From Asparagopsis taxiformis (taxonomy: Eukaryota; Rhodophyta; Florideophyceae; Bonnemaisoniales; Bonnemaisoniaceae), in NCBI GenBank assembly GCA_030407315.1, contig JALQPE010002462.1:1-64000 (forward strand): a stretch of DNA of 64,000 bases. The letters run 5' to 3'. Shown here in pieces: positions 40,298 through 50,800 of this stretch. A program made the translations under genes and the position numbers. Every line of letters begins with the position of its first letter. The first letter of the stretch is position 1. The notes below the pieces were generated by a model. The model saw nothing but the letters and a program-made list of their open reading frames with translations, searched no databases and was not told the origin of the DNA.

Positions 40298-40900
40298 CTA
40301 TTGCAACGAGCTCGGATTCGCAAATCCAATGGTGCAAACGCCAATTCTGGCACCGGCATTGCCAGTCGGCTGGAACTCGGCGCCGAGATCCTCGTCGGCA
40401 TGAATCGTAATACCCCTGCCCAAAATACCGCGCAGTCGAATCACTCTATCGACGCGGTCGTACACCGCGACGCCCTCTTCATCAGCGATAAGATTGTCCA
40501 GATCGCCCCAATGGCGAATACGGTCGCTGGAGAAGCCGTGTTCCACGGGGATACCGCGCGGATTCAGGAAATGCGGCCCGGTCGATAGACCGTTTTCAGC
40601 TGACAAATCGCCGTACATGTGGATATGGAAGCCGTGCGCACCCGGCGTGAGATTTCGCACAGTGGCCTGAACGCGCGCACGACACACCAAGCGATTGCGC
40701 ACACGCACCACAGCCGGTGTGAAGATTATGGCGCCGGTGACGGAGTTTCCAGCCGTGGCTTGCACGTTGCAGATCAACGGTAGTTGCGACTCGCAACTGT
40801 CGAGCAGTGCGGTGCGCGTGGTCAGTTGCGACGCGGGCTCCAATGCCGCGCCGACGGCGAGTGCGCTCAGTGCGAGGATGAGGATGGCGTGGATCGACAT
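40298..40900 (-). CDS. Secreted Cu/Zn-superoxide-dismutase-like protein 2 (200 aa)
   Basis: The ATG at 40900 opens a signal peptide (MSIHAILILALSALAVGAAL). Ligands are H92, H94, H110 and H167 for Cu and H110, H121, H130 and D133 for Zn, with R185. Cysteines are C36, C44, C73 and C189. The loop Cys that pairs with the C-terminal Cys in ordinary Cu/Zn SODs is replaced (GLSTGPHF), and the C-terminal Cys sits one place later than usual after the Arg (RIGVC). A good TATA box (40962-40968) is 62 bases upstream. This gene is the likely source of the inverted relic at 41783. Confidence 0.9.
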   Translation of the reverse strand: MSIHAILILALSALAVGAALEPASQLTTRTALLDSCESQLPLICNVQATAGNSVTGAIIFTPAVVRVRNRLVCRARVQATVRNLTPGAHGFHIHMYGDLSAENGLSTGPHFLNPRGIPVEHGFSSDRIRHWGDLDNLIADEEGVAVYDRVDRVIRLRGILGRGITIHADEDLGAEFQPTGNAGARIGVCTIGFANPSSLQ

Positions 40901-40961
40901 GGCTGGTTGGTGGGCGAGTGGTGACCAAGTGGACGGTGTGGCGACGGTGGTGATCAAGGTG

Positions 40962-40968
40962 TTTTATA
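40962..40968 (-). promoter_or_regulatory. TATA box of SOD-like gene 2
   Basis: TATAAAA on the minus strand, 62 bases upstream of the ATG. Confidence 0.65.
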
Positions 40969-41782
40969 GCGCGGTTGGTGGCGGTGTTTGTGCATGACGG
41001 GTTGGTGGTCCTCTTGTAGCGAAGCTGGTTTGGTTACTAGATGGTTTGTATGAGGCGGTGGGAATTTTTACAGCTGTCGGGTGGAATGAAGGGCCGCGTC
41101 GAATGGATGGTACGACGACGGCTTGCGAGTTATAGATTTGAATGGAAGGGGTGGTTGTGCAAACAAGATTTCAATTCACGTTGTTGGTGGCTTGCCTTAT
41201 TGCTGTGCTCGCGGTGTAAATTTGTAATTGGTTTTGTACAGTAGGCTGTAGAGCGTGTAATAAGCTCGGGTTTGTTAAGTTGCGGTGCTGCTGCTTTCCT
41301 GATGACGAGATTTGTGAACATGTTGTCCTGCTGGACGTGTAGGTTGGATGCGATGAGAAATAGGCGGTGTGATGATGACGAAAAGTTTTTGGGAGACTCA
41401 ACGTTTCTACCGGCGTTGCTGGAGTGAGTGTTGTGTTAATAACCGACCAATTAAATTTATATTACCCGCCGTCTGTCACACGATCCGTCAAAACTGATAA
41501 TATATTTTTAATCATCACCGCCACCGATTCCAATTGCCCCCTCCTCCGTCCCCCTCAACCTTCGCCGCGTCTGGTCCTCTCTAACTAACTCACCGTACGA
41601 TTCAACGCTCACCTTACAACCCACGACTATTTCTCTCCCCAATTCATCTCATCACTCATGATAGTCCCACCACCTCCAGGAATGGCATATCTCCCAACCC
41701 TAACGCCTCTCACGCAATCAACGCGCAGTCACGAATCTGCAACGTGACTGACTGTCACGATAGCCAGCCCTGCGACGGGCGC
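40969..41782. other. Intergenic region
   Basis: No gene is supported on either strand. Confidence 0.4.
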
Positions 41783-41981
41783 AATTCTATTCACGCCGCC
41801 CTAATCCTCGCACTGGTGCGCATGGATTATACATGCACATGTACAGTGCTCTCTCGGGGGCAGCGGCCGGACTGGCCATGCTCCACATTTTCAGAACCGG
41901 CGAGACATCACAGCCCATGCGGACAAGGAGCTTGGCGCAGAGTTTGAACCGACGGGCAATGCGCGTCTGCGTTTGGTATAG
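41783..41981 (+). pseudogene. Inverted relic of a SOD-like gene
   Basis: Three plus-strand frames read in turn as pieces of SOD-like protein 2: NSIHAALILAL (signal peptide, from 41783), HGLYMHMYSALSG and a HIF stretch (from 41821, the HGFHIHMYGDLS region), then DITAHADKELGAEFEPTGNA up to a stop at 41979-41981. The middle of the protein and its zinc site are deleted. It lies on the opposite strand to the four intact genes, so it arose by an inverted partial duplication. Confidence 0.8.
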
Positions 41982-42572
41982 TTTGGAGGTGCTGTGTACA
42001 GCCACTGGTGTTTCGTTGGTGTGAGATAGTGTACGATGCGCCGTGTAGGGCACGGGTGGGTCATAACTATGTTTCTGGTGTTTGGCACTTGTGGTGCACG
42101 TGTACCCGCGGTTGCAAGCTAGATATGTAACGTTTGGGCCCAATGGATTCGGGGGCTGTATGACGGGTATAGTCGCGGCTCGCAACATATTGATTCAGTT
42201 TTTTCATTACACTGTACATATATGACGCTGATCGTGACGTCAAGTGCCACGGCACCTGTGTCCCACAATTGTACTTTCGATCATGCGGTGCGGCACGTGT
42301 GGCCCCCAGTACACCAGTGCATGTATCCAACTACTGTCAGAGGTTTACAAAGTTTTGTGGGTGACGCGGACCGTTTGGACCGTTCCAACCTTGCGTGACA
42401 TGGGTCTACTGTACCACTCGACTGCGTAAACGCTCATGAGTACAGTACAAATTTTCCCGATCATTTTCAGAAACAAGTCTGCGTCATCGACAACGACCAC
42501 AGCCAACCTCTACAAAAACAACACATCCACTCTCTCACTCAGTCAATCATTCATTTATCACAAACCTATCCA
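41982..42572. other. Intergenic region
   Basis: No gene is seen. Confidence 0.4.
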
Positions 42573-43166
42573 CTAAATCATCGGATTAGCAAACCCAATC
42601 GTACACACCCCAATCCTCGCGCCTGCATTACCAGTTGGCTGAAACTCTGGACCAAGATCCTCGCCTGCATGGATCGTGATACCGCGTCCGACAATACCGG
42701 GGATCTCGATCACATTATCCACACGCGAATACCTTGCAATACCGCTACGACGCGCGATCAGGTTATCCAGGTCGCCCCAATGTCGAACGACGCTCGCGGA
42801 GAACCCGTGCTCCGTCGGTGTCCCGGACGGATTAGCGAAATGCGGGCCGGTACTCGTGCCGTCTGGCAGCGACAAATCGCCGTACATGTGGATATGGAAG
42901 CCGTGACGACGGCCGGGTAGATCACGCACCTCGGCTGTGACACGCACACGGCATCGGCCCCGACGAACTATGGGCGTAAATCGCACCACACCCGATATCA
43001 CGTTGCCGGCTGTCGGCTGGATGTTGCATATCAGCTGCGGTTGTCGCCGACAGGCGCCGCGCGACAGGTCGCCAAATGCGCCCGCTTCTTGGAAGGCGGG
43101 CGGTAATGAGAGTGCGTGCGCGGCGACGAGTAGCGTGAGAGTCAGTGCGAGTGTTTGTAGAGCCAT
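42573..43166 (-). CDS. Secreted Cu/Zn-superoxide-dismutase-like protein 3 (197 aa)
   Basis: The ATG at 43166 starts a signal peptide (MALQTLALTLTLLVAAHALS). Ligands H91, H93, H109, H120, H129, D132 and H166 and the Arg R184 are kept. Cysteines C39, C47, C72 and C188 follow the pattern of its paralogues, and the usual loop Cys is absent (GTSTGPHF). A TATA-like TACATAAG lies at 43243-43250, 77 bases upstream. The protein is expected to be extracellular and copper/zinc dependent. Confidence 0.9.
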   Translation of the reverse strand: MALQTLALTLTLLVAAHALSLPPAFQEAGAFGDLSRGACRRQPQLICNIQPTAGNVISGVVRFTPIVRRGRCRVRVTAEVRDLPGRRHGFHIHMYGDLSLPDGTSTGPHFANPSGTPTEHGFSASVVRHWGDLDNLIARRSGIARYSRVDNVIEIPGIVGRGITIHAGEDLGPEFQPTGNAGARIGVCTIGFANPMI

Positions 43167-43250
43167 TTTGGGTCGGTGGGTGGGTGGCTGGATGGGGTTG
43201 GATGAATGGACGCGGTGATGAATAGGTCAACGCGTCCATGCACTTATGTA

Positions 43251-43758
43251 GGGCGAGGCGTCGGCCGCGCAGGAGGCGTTGGTTTCTTTGGTGGACACAC
43301 TGTGCAAGGTGCATACATGTTGATTTGGAGCTTTCAACAGGCGGGTGGTGGACTGTGCGCGCGTGAATCGGGCCGATGGCGGCGATGACATGTTTGCAAG
43401 ACGATGATTGATGAGGACCGATGGAGTGTGCGATATGTGAATAGCGTTTACAGGATGTGATTTGATCTCATCTCGTCGGATAGATGTCGATTGTCGCTGT
43501 GCTGTAAATGGTATCATCATGTCTGATATTTTGTGCCTCATCTCTGTGTTGTTCACCTGTCCAATTTATCATCCAGAGCGGTCTTTTCCGCAAAAAAACA
43601 ATTTAAAGACACGTCGATCGAGGACCGTTTTAAACATTGACAACATGTCCTATTTTTCTACCCTCTCTACGTATTTCGACACGTGTATCCCATTCAATCA
43701 CCACGGGAAGAAAATTCAGCAGCCATTCCAAACGCGCCAAGTCACACCGCCTCCCTCC
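43251..43758. other. Intergenic region between SOD genes 3 and 4
   Basis: The left end is the promoter side of gene 3. No other gene is seen. Confidence 0.4.
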
Positions 43759-44376
43759 CTACCGGCCAGTCATCGAGCTCGGATTGGCATACCCGATCAC
43801 ACAGAAGGCAATCCTCGCGCCAGCACCGCCGGACGGTTGGAAATTCGGCCCGCGATCCGCCGCTTCGTGCAGCGTCATGCCGCGACCGACGATGCCGCGC
43901 AACTTGATGACGCTGTCGATGCGCGACAACGACGCGACGCCACGCGAATTGGCAAAGATATTTCCGAGATCGCCCCAATGACGCTGGTGGCTGCCGGGAT
44001 ACCCGTGCGCGCGCAGCGCGCCGCGCGGATTGGAGAAATGCCCCCCGGTGGACGACCCGTCCGGCGCGCTAATGTCCCCGTACGTGTGGATGTGGAATCC
44101 ATGCGCTTTCGACCGGAGATTGCTCACTCGTGCACTCACCCGCGTCACACAACGACGCCCGTTCCGTCGCGGGAGATACACCGCCTCGAATCGCACCACC
44201 CCGCCCACCCGCGAGATGCTCGTCGCTGATAGCACGCAGATCAGCCCCGGCTGCGCGAGACAGCGCGTGCGGTTGTTGATCCCCGCGTCGTCCAAGACCC
44301 TTGCCGCGCCGCTGGTGGTGGCGTGCTGCAGGAGGAGGAGGAGGAGGAGTGGGAGTAGGGATGCGTGTAGTGCCAT
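43759..44376 (-). CDS. Secreted Cu/Zn-superoxide-dismutase-like protein 4 (205 aa)
   Basis: The ATG at 44376 starts a Leu-rich signal peptide (MALHASLLPLLLLLLLQHAT). Ligands H95, H97, H113, H124, H133, D136 and H170 and the Arg R188 are all present. Cysteines are C39, C47, C76 and C192. It is the most diverged paralogue (HTYGDISAPDG, LHEAADRG), and the 5' parts of genes 3 and 4 share the untranslated CCCAAAATGG context. The TATA box lies at 44438-44446. Confidence 0.9.
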   Translation of the reverse strand: MALHASLLPLLLLLLLQHATTSGAARVLDDAGINNRTRCLAQPGLICVLSATSISRVGGVVRFEAVYLPRRNGRRCVTRVSARVSNLRSKAHGFHIHTYGDISAPDGSSTGGHFSNPRGALRAHGYPGSHQRHWGDLGNIFANSRGVASLSRIDSVIKLRGIVGRGMTLHEAADRGPNFQPSGGAGARIAFCVIGYANPSSMTGR

Positions 44377-44437
44377 TTTGGGTTGGTGAGTCGTTGGTGG
44401 ATGGCTGAGGCCGGGCGGGTGGCGATGGGTTTGTGTT

Positions 44438-44446
44438 GGTTTATAG
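44438..44446 (-). promoter_or_regulatory. TATA box of SOD-like gene 4
   Basis: CTATAAACC on the minus strand, about 65 bases upstream of the ATG at 44376. Confidence 0.6.
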
Positions 44447-45872
44447 AGGTTTATGCGCGCGGTGAGCGGGGTTCCGCACTTGCTTGGTGTCGTTGCGATG
44501 GTTATAGATTATTATACCGAGTGGAAGATGGTTTCTGCAACTGTAAAGAAGGTATCGCACTGGCCGCGTTGGTCGGTTACGTATTGCAAATGGCGCCGCG
44601 TGTAGAACGTTGAGGCCGTATTGCGTGTGTTGCGGTGGGCCGCTCAGCCGTGGCCGCGGCTGCAGCTGGACGCCTAACGCGACAGATCTCGGCACTTGGA
44701 TTGGGTCATTGCTACGCGGACGCCCGGGCCGTCGCAGCCAATGCGTTTTGGAACGGTCGCTTTCAACACATGGCGCAATGCGTGCCTGCTTACTGATTTA
44801 TCATGGCGTCGAAATGGACCGCGTGATGCTTTGTACCTTTTATAAATTTGCAGGTTTATACAACTAGGTCGTGCGCGAGACTGTGCATGCTATAATATTA
44901 CCTCAACATCACTGTAGAAATTATCGCCTCCAATGCGGCTCGCTTCGCGTTTGCTCTGTCGCCCCGCGCCCGCGCTGTGTGGTGCCGCGCATCAGCAGTC
45001 ATGCACAACATGTCATCAATGATAAAGAGCTCGCACGATCGATGTCGAGTTGCGAGGCGCCGCCGTCGCGATTGGGTGAGACCGCTTGGCGTCAAGCTTG
45101 TGAGCGGCTGCAGCCAGATATGCAATGCAATCCAATGATCTCCTCACACGTCCCGATCTAAGGCGGGCCAGAGTTGCAGTTGGATTATGTGCCTCACTCT
45201 TTTGCAGATATATTCAGATTCACACAATGCTGCCACGTCTTTCCACGTCAAAGACACGTGTCCTATGTTTGTAACCCTAGCTGACGTTTTCAATGATGCC
45301 GCCACACTTGTGACAAACTCTGCTGTTCTACAACGTTTCATACACGTGTACAGCAGGTATCGCAATGGTTTAGGGTTTTTTCTCATCGATATCATACCGG
45401 CATGGTCACATGTCTGTACGCTTACCTTCCCAGACGGCGAGCTCCATATTACAATTTGCACATCCATCCTGCCGTGCTACCAACGAGGCACGACAACACC
45501 CCAGTTCCAACTTGTTCAACCAGCGCATTACACATGCCGGTTATGGAAAACATCACTTCTTACGATTGCCAAATTGCTGTCCGTTCCATGCGTGGAGATA
45601 CCAATTACGCAAGGTGCGGTGGTCAAATCCCCACCACTAACATGTGCACACAGTGCAGTAACGTGGAAATTGCCAAGAAACGATGGAATGCGTCAGGGTC
45701 GACAAACAAGTCTCACCAGCTACTAAACTGATTCTATTGCTTTTATTGGGCGTCTTCAAAACCGCCATACATTCCCATATTTGACAATAAGGGTACTTGT
45801 CACTCTCATTCATGTGCATCCAACACCATTCTGAACCCTGCTACCTCTCCATCTTCCACACTCATAAACTTT
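44447..45872. other. Long intergenic region
   Basis: The longest frame (45187-45726, plus) lacks any domain feature and overlaps frames on both strands. I support no gene here. Part of it is ancestral upstream sequence of the GT92 gene, since the first retrotransposon (from 45878) inserted into it. Confidence 0.4.
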
Positions 45873-45877
45873 ATCAG
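45873..45877. repeat. 5-bp target duplication of retrotransposon 1, left
   Basis: ATCAG directly before the TG of the LTR. The same five bases follow the element at 51881-51885. Confidence 0.9.
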
Positions 45878-46238
45878 TGTAACGAACTGAAGCTGATGCC
45901 AGCAATGGCCAGCATAAACTAGTGTATTCTAGACACTACAAGTTACACTAAGTTTACTCATATACTATAGGCTGCTAGAAAGTAACTTGCTGTTACGCCT
46001 AGAAGTACCTAGTTGGCTATGTCATCGAGTGATGTCATGATGGCATCATGTTAGATTTATTTTGATGACATAATTTTATTTAGATTAGTATTTTCTAGAA
46101 TTAGTTCGACATCGAACTACAATTCTATGGTGGGTATAAAAAGGCATGGTCAACTCCGGTCTTGGGGGATCGGAGGCATCATCGATCATTCAACGAAAAC
46201 AACTACCACTCAGCTATCCCGTATACACATTCGTTTCA
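45878..46238 (+). repeat. 5' LTR of retrotransposon 1
   Basis: 361 bp, from TGTAACGAACTG to CATTCGTTTCA. A TATA box (GGGTATAAAAAGG) lies at 46134-46146. Confidence 0.95.
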
Positions 46239-46239
46239 C

Positions 46240-46257
46240 TGGTAGCATCGCTTTCTA
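46240..46257 (+). other. Primer-binding-site candidate
   Basis: TGGTAGCATCGCTTTCTA begins one base after the LTR. The TGG matches the CCA end of a tRNA, and the rest would pair with a tRNA ending in ...GCGATGCTA-CCA. Which tRNA this is cannot be told from the window; it is not the tRNA-Asn found here. Confidence 0.55.
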
Positions 46258-46338
46258 CGGGCGCACTGAGTGAGCAGTTCGGCAAACGCCGGCCGACTGC
46301 AAGCTCTTGGCTGAAAAGCCATCGTTGGGAGTTATTGA

Positions 46339-46542
46339 ACACCTGAGGGCAGGAGTGCCAGGTGTAAGAACTGTAGTGTCTGCTACCCCTTGAGCAAGGG
46401 TAAGTTACCTGAGGGCAGGAAGGCCAGGTAACTAAGGGCCTACAGGAGGGACTGTAAGTGGTCAACCCGAGGGCAGGAGAGCCGGGTTGTACCTGAGGGC
46501 AGGAGGGCCAGGTGGTGTCTGAGGGCTGGAGAGCCAGACATC
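46339..46542 (+). promoter_or_regulatory. Five leader hairpins with constant core and covarying stems
   Basis: Hairpins lie at 46339-46365, 46404-46432, 46463-46489, 46491-46513 and 46514-46542. Each has the core GAGGGC[A/T]GGA[A/G]NGCC: an inner GGC/GCC stem with a six-base loop and a purine bulge. Outer stems differ in sequence but still pair: CACCT/AGGTG, GTTACCT/AGGTAAC, CAACCC/GGGTTG, ACCT/AGGT and TGTCT/AGACA. A separate CCCTTG-AG-CAAGGG hairpin lies between the first two (46387-46400). Such conservation of pairing points to a functional RNA, perhaps for packaging or translation of the genomic transcript. Confidence 0.8.
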
Positions 46543-47042
46543 CCACTTACAGAACCTAGATCGGAAGTCTAGCTTCCTGGAGGGATTCTTGATTCTCAAG
46601 ACTATCCTCTGACCAGTCCTGTGCTGTCGCCAATTGTATTCCCTATACATCCTATTCCACTTGTTGGCTGTTAGCTAGGTGGACCGACAGGGTCACGGAT
46701 ACGGGTAACGCAGGCTTGATAGGGGTAAGGACTTGGACTAAGAGGGGTGGAGAGGAGATAGGAAAACTTGAGGAAAGTTGGGTACGGTCGACTCGCGAAA
46801 CTTTCTTATAGGGTAAGGACACCGAAGGGTTTACATCGTAAACTGGTGGGGATATCCCGAACGGATCGTTGAACCACATTCCCTGGGGTGGGTGTGATCA
46901 GAGTGCTGAAATTCCTCTCTCCGCGGGTAGAGGACCCGTCGTCAAAGGACGAATCCTTTCAAAAATTGGAAACTGGAAATTTGTTGTTGAAGAAGAAAGA
47001 AGTTTTTTTTAAGGTTTTAAGTTTGGGAAGAACACTGTCATT

Positions 47043-47810
47043 ATGTCGTTATTGAAGCCCAATAAGCCCCCGACATTCGATGGAACGCGTGATGCGTTTA
47101 CTGTTCGGACGTGGCTACACTCTGTTGGAAGGTACATTTCTCTCATTCAGGTAGGCTCGGATGCAGAAATATCCGATAAACAAGCTATTGATTTCGCTTC
47201 GACGTTCATGACAGGGGTGGCTGCCAACTGGTGGTTTACCGTTGTCAACGGAGCGAAAATGCCTGATTCTTGGGAGGCCTTCTCAAACCTGGTTATTCAA
47301 GAGTTCGTTCCTCAAGATAGTGCTGTTAGAGCTCGCGATAAGCTCAGCAAGTTGAAACAGAAAACAAGCGTTTCTGCCTATCTTTCCGAGTTTAGGAACA
47401 TCGTAATCAATATCCAGGATATGAGTGAGGGTGAGAAGTTGGCACGTTTCTGTGAAGGTCTCAAGTCTCATATTCTTCTAGATGTTCGCAAGAACAATCC
47501 ATCGGACCTTGATGCCGCTGCAAACATTGCTCTTAGCGTTGATGGTGCTTATTACGGAGCTGGGTTCTATACAGGAAAAGTTGTTCCTTCAAGTTATTCC
47601 GGGTACGCTCCCATGGAAATCGGCAACTTCGAGAAAAGCCATTCCATGAATGCCCAGAAGAGGAAGGATATTCGTGAGAACCTATGCTTTGTATGTCACA
47701 AGCCCGGTTGCAGAGCGTATAGGCACAAAGGGGAAGTCAAGAAGAGGCTTAATACGAACAACACTCAGGTTCATTGGGGAGCACCAAGTTCCTTTCCACA
47801 GGAAAACTAG
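47043..47810 (+). CDS. gag: Gag, retrotransposon 1 (255 aa)
   Basis: The first ATG of the leader in good context (TCATTATGTCG) starts a capsid-type protein with the Ty3 gag pattern (FDGTRDAFTVRTWLHSV, ANWWFTVVNG, FSNLVIQEFVPQDS). A metal-binding knuckle near the C-terminus reads C-x2-C-x4-C-x4-H (CFVCHKPGCRAYRH), with H and C exchanged relative to the usual C-x2-C-x4-H-x4-C. The stop overlaps pol, which lies in the -1 frame. Confidence 0.93.
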   Translation: MSLLKPNKPPTFDGTRDAFTVRTWLHSVGRYISLIQVGSDAEISDKQAIDFASTFMTGVAANWWFTVVNGAKMPDSWEAFSNLVIQEFVPQDSAVRARDKLSKLKQKTSVSAYLSEFRNIVINIQDMSEGEKLARFCEGLKSHILLDVRKNNPSDLDAAANIALSVDGAYYGAGFYTGKVVPSSYSGYAPMEIGNFEKSHSMNAQKRKDIRENLCFVCHKPGCRAYRHKGEVKKRLNTNNTQVHWGAPSSFPQEN

Positions 47811-50800
47811 TCGGTCCTCCTAAAAACAAGTCGTACGCTCAGGATGGACCTGAAAGGAGTGTGAATGTTCGATGCGCTGATGCGCAAGTTAAGAGACCAG
47901 AAAAGCCAGGAAGGGCTGTTCCAAGGCAGGAGAAGGGCCGTGTAGAGCCGAGAGTCTTGGAAGCTGAATCAAATACTATTGTTGGGAAAGAAAGCATCAC
48001 TACTGATGACCCTATACCAGTAGATCCATTATTGGTTTTCCATGGAAAGTTGAACGGATTACCAGTCAAAGTATTGAAAGATGATGGATGCAATACCAAC
48101 GTAGTAGGGGCCGAGTTTCTGAGGAAGCAGAAATCTCGAGGAAATTTCATGATTCAGAAAGAGAAAATACAAGTCTCGCACTCTCGAAAAGGTTCCACGG
48201 AAGAAGCATCTGAAGTAATCATCAAAGGAACATTGAATATGGGTTCACATACCTATACATCAAATTGGGTTGTTGCCAATTGTAGGTATGATGTTCTTTT
48301 GGGGATGCCATGGCATGTCGCCCACAATCCAGTTATCGATTACAAAAAAAGGATTGTGAAATGTGGCCATCAGTTGCTTCACGCCTGTAAAGATCCTGAT
48401 GATCCAAGGATTCATGTGACGAATCTTGGAGTGAGAAAATTCAGAAAAATGTTACGGAACAGGAAGAACAGTAATGACTTTGAAGTGTATCAAGTGTTCG
48501 AAAAGGAAAATATTCAGGGAATGAAAGGTTCCAAACACAGTGAGAGGTTGGGGAAGTTACTGACAAAGTACCAGGAAGTGTTCAGAAGTGATCTTCCAGA
48601 TGGACTTCCTCCCAAGCGAACAGTAGATCACGCGATCGATGTTCAGAAAGATGCTAAACCTCCACTGAGACCTCTATTTCAGCTGTCTCCCGCGGAACTA
48701 AGAGCAGCTAAGGAATATGTCGAGGAACTGCTGAAGAAAGGAAAAATAAGATCAAGTAAGTCACCTTATGGAGCTCCTCTGTTCTTTGTCAAAGAGAAAG
48801 ACAAGCTTCGTGGAGTAGTCGATTATCGAGCTTTGAATCGAATCACGAAGAGGAACAATGCTCCATTGCCGAGATCTGATGAAATGTTTGATCGCCTTGG
48901 GGGATCAAAATATTTTTCAAAACTAGACCTCAAGACGGGGTTCCATCAGATCAGGGTGAAGCCGGAAGACATCGAGAAAACAGCGTTTAATACAAAATAT
49001 GGGCAGTTCGAATATCTTGTCATGCCTATGGGTTTGTGTAACGCTCCTGCAACGTTTCAGACCTTGATGAACCAGATTTTCTATGATTGCATTGATGTTT
49101 TCTTGGTTGTTTACATGGATGATCTACTAGTATTCAGCAAGACGGAAGAGGAACATTTTCGGAATTTGGAAACTGTATTGGAACGTCTGAAAAGAAATGA
49201 ATTGTACGTTTCTCCAAAGAAATGTGAATTCCTTCAGACAGAGATCGACTTCTTGGGATTTTTGGTTGGTAGAGACGGCATCAGGGTTAATCCAGAAAAG
49301 GTTGACGTCCTTAAAACCTGGCCAAAACCAAAATCATTGACAGAGTTGAGAAGTTTCCTTGGTCTCTTACAGTTTTTCCGAAGGTTCATTCCGAAATTCT
49401 CTGGGATTGCGGCTCCATTGACGGATCTGACGAAGAAAGAAAAGGGTATTGGACAATGGGATGAAATCTGTGATGAAGCTTTCCAAAAGTTGAAAGATGC
49501 AATGATTCAGGCTCCAATATTAGTTGCACCTGATTGGAGAAAGGCCTTCCGAGGTCATGTTGATGCATCTCAGCTCGCTGTTGGTGGTACTCTAACTCAG
49601 CTGGACGAGAATGGGAAGGATCGTGTTATTGCCTTCTACTCAAAGAAGTTATCATCCACTGAGGCAGATTATACAGCGAATGACCGAGAACTTTTGGCTT
49701 TGATTTGTTTCTTGGAAAGATTTCGATGTTACCTCGAAGGAGTTGAATTTGAAATATTCACAGACAACCAAGTGCTAAAGAGTTTCTTTTCGAAAGCCAA
49801 GTTGAGTCGAAAAGAAGCGAGATGGTTGGAAACTCTAGGTAACTTTGGTATATTCCCGATAACCCTCAAACCTGGAAAGATTCATGTATTGGGTGATGTT
49901 TTATCAAGGGCTCCTCACGTTATAAATGGGCGAAATGCTTCATTTAGCAATATTGAAGTACCTGAAATCAATTTTGAGGATATTGTAACCCGATATGATG
50001 ATGACCAGTTCTTCGGACCAGTGGTAAGAGCCATGGAAGGAGATTTTCCTGAAGATGAGATTCAGAAACGGAAACTGGAAAAGATCATACCATTGTTTTG
50101 TCGTGAACGGGCGAGGCTATTTCACAATGGAAAGTTGTGTGTACCGAGAAGGTCTGTGTCCAGTATTTTGCAAATGGCACATGACTCTAGGATAAGCGGT
50201 CATTTCAAGTTCTTGAAGACGCTAGCAAGACTTGAAAAATTCCATTGGAGACACAAAGCCCGGGATGTCCGGAAGTATGTGGAGGGATGCATGAAGTGTC
50301 AGCAATACAAAGACTCTAATCAGAAGAAGTTGACTGATCCAACTTCTTTAGAGATTCCTGAGAGAAGATGGGGATCTCTAGCAACCGACTTTATCGTAAG
50401 TCTACCCAAGACAAAAGACGGTTATGATGCCATAACTACCTGGGTAGACCGGTTGACGAGAAGAGTTCATTTTATCAAGTCAAGAGGTACTGACACTGCT
50501 GAGGATGTTGCGAATGCATTCTTCTCCAACATATTCAAGCTTCATGGACTTCCTGACAATGTGGTATCGGATCGAGATAGAAAGTTTACATCCAAGTTTT
50601 GGGATTGTTTGATGGAACTATGTGGCGTTAAGCTCAAGATGTCTACGAGCAGGCACCCACAGACGGATGGCACGTCCGAAATCATGAATCGAATGATTGA
50701 GAACTATCTTCGGTGCTATTGTTCCTATAACCAAGACAATTGGGATGAACTTCTACCATCTGCAGAGTTTTCCTACAATTCTGCTGTTTCTGAAGATCTA

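Noticed and set aside
43462..44229. 255-codon plus-strand frame
   Set aside because: It is the antisense of SOD-like gene 4, whose metal ligands and signal peptide make the minus strand the coding one.
45187..45726. 179-codon plus-strand frame
   Set aside because: No recognisable domain, no TATA box at the usual spacing, and overlapping frames of similar length. Probably chance.
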